NCBI GenBank assembly: GCA_020436865.1
Contig: JAGQXA010000754.1
Location: 1-5,389 of the forward strand
Source: Saprospiraceae bacterium
Lineage (GTDB): Bacteria > Bacteroidota > Bacteroidia > Chitinophagales > Saprospiraceae
Direction of reading: 5' to 3'
DNA length: 5,389 nucleotides
The notes beneath the pieces are model-generated. The model saw only the letters and a list, made by a program, of their open reading frames with translations, searched no databases and was not told the origin of the DNA. Shown here in pieces: positions 4,876 to 5,389 of this stretch (position 1 is the first letter of the stretch; the number at the start of each line of letters is the position of its first letter). The position numbers and the translations under genes are program-made.

Positions 4876-5364
4876 ATGCTGCACAAAGCCTTTTACGACT
4901 CGCCGATCGGCCGCCTGGAGATCGTCGGCAGCGAACTCGGGATCTGCTCGGTCCGCAAGGTAGAACCGGGAGACTGGCAGCGAAGTTCCGACTTTCCGCT
5001 AGCGCTCGACTGCGTCCGGCAGCTCGACGAATATTTCCACCACGAGCGCCAGCGTTTCGACCTGCCCATCGACTGGTCGGGGGCTCCCAGTTTCAACCGC
5101 GCCGTGTGGGAAGAACTGCTCAAAATTCCATACGGCCACACGACTTCCTACCTGGCGATCGCCGAGAAGCTCCACAATCCAAAGGCCGTACGCGCTGTCG
5201 GACAGGCCAGCCGCAGCAATCCGATCGCCATTATCGTGCCCTGCCATCGCGTGATCGCCAAGAGCGGCGACCTGCAAGGCTACTTCTACGGCCTCGACGT
5301 CAAGCGCAAGCTCCTCGAACTCGAGAATCCGCTGAGCTTCGCCGCCCAGGGGAGTCTGTTTTAG
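4876..5364 (+). CDS. ogt: Methylated-DNA--protein-cysteine S-methyltransferase (O6-alkylguanine-DNA alkyltransferase)
   Basis: This 162-residue suicide DNA-repair protein transfers alkyl groups from O6-alkylguanine in DNA to its own cysteine in the cytoplasm. The active-site motif PCHRV is at 122-126 with acceptor Cys123. Positions match human MGMT at constant offset: Tyr92 (human Tyr114), Arg106 in RAVGQA (the Arg128 finger that fills the gap left by the flipped base), Asn115 (Asn137), His124 (His146) and Glu150 (Glu172). The helix-turn-helix DNA-binding region is about 90-115. The N-terminal domain (1-65) is short and variable as usual. There is no Ada-type regulatory domain, so this is the stand-alone Ogt class. 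The ATG follows the 15-bp hairpin closely and the region before it (CCAAAGGTC) has no well-spaced Shine-Dalgarno. No partner repair gene is visible. Catalytic residues are intact, so it should be active. Confidence 0.96.
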   Translation: MLHKAFYDSPIGRLEIVGSELGICSVRKVEPGDWQRSSDFPLALDCVRQLDEYFHHERQRFDLPIDWSGAPSFNRAVWEELLKIPYGHTTSYLAIAEKLHNPKAVRAVGQASRSNPIAIIVPCHRVIAKSGDLQGYFYGLDVKRKLLELENPLSFAAQGSLF

Positions 5365-5389
5365 TTAATTGGTTTATTGGGGAATTGGG
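5365..5389. repeat. 8-bp nnnATTGG tandem repeat at the window edge
   Basis: Directly after the alkyltransferase stop codon come three imperfect 8-base units: TTAATTGG, TTTATTGG and GGAATTGG. The array starts at the stop codon and runs off the window, so its full length is unknown. It is a simple intergenic repeat. Confidence 0.55.

Overview
The window reads as chromosomal DNA from a GC-rich member of the Bacteroidota, possibly a Saprospiria/Chitinophagia-type lineage (inference). The main support is a secreted protein ending in a type IX secretion (T9SS) type A sorting domain, a system confined to that phylum. Further support comes from the lack of Shine-Dalgarno sites before most genes, a lipoprotein signal that fits the phylum, and spacers filled with short-period repeats. 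No mobile element, CRISPR array or phage gene is visible.

Layout. Positions 1-70 are a GC-rich edge fragment whose coding strand cannot be decided. Two minus-strand genes follow. Transcription would first meet a SMP-30/gluconolactonase-family lipoprotein (1144-2175), then, 41 nt on, a membrane-anchored proline-iminopeptidase-like alpha/beta hydrolase (71-1102). The hydrolase gene is clearly AT-richer than everything else and looks acquired. The next 379 bases have no convincing gene. They hold a dyad, a weak promoter-like box, two low-complexity repeat patches and an orphan hairpin. A complete tRNA-Phe(GAA) with encoded CCA follows (2555-2630), then a short GC hairpin and a strong two-way terminator. 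That terminator also serves the convergent GlsB/YeaQ-type small membrane protein gene (2745-2987, minus).

A 175-base divergent spacer separates that gene from the largest gene, a 550-residue T9SS-exported protein (3163-4815, plus). It belongs to a recurring but, as far as I know, functionally uncharacterised Bacteroidota family. A perfect 15-bp hairpin lies between it and a compact O6-alkylguanine-DNA alkyltransferase gene (4876-5364). The window closes in another short tandem repeat.

How the genes relate. This is mostly a row of unrelated housekeeping and envelope genes rather than one pathway. Three products are envelope or exported proteins (lactonase-like lipoprotein, GlsB, T9SS cargo), the hydrolase is probably anchored in the inner membrane, and the alkyltransferase is cytoplasmic DNA repair. 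I see no convincing new multi-gene system. The points most worth a second look are the uncharacterised T9SS cargo family, the compositionally foreign hydrolase, and the different short tandem repeats in several spacers.
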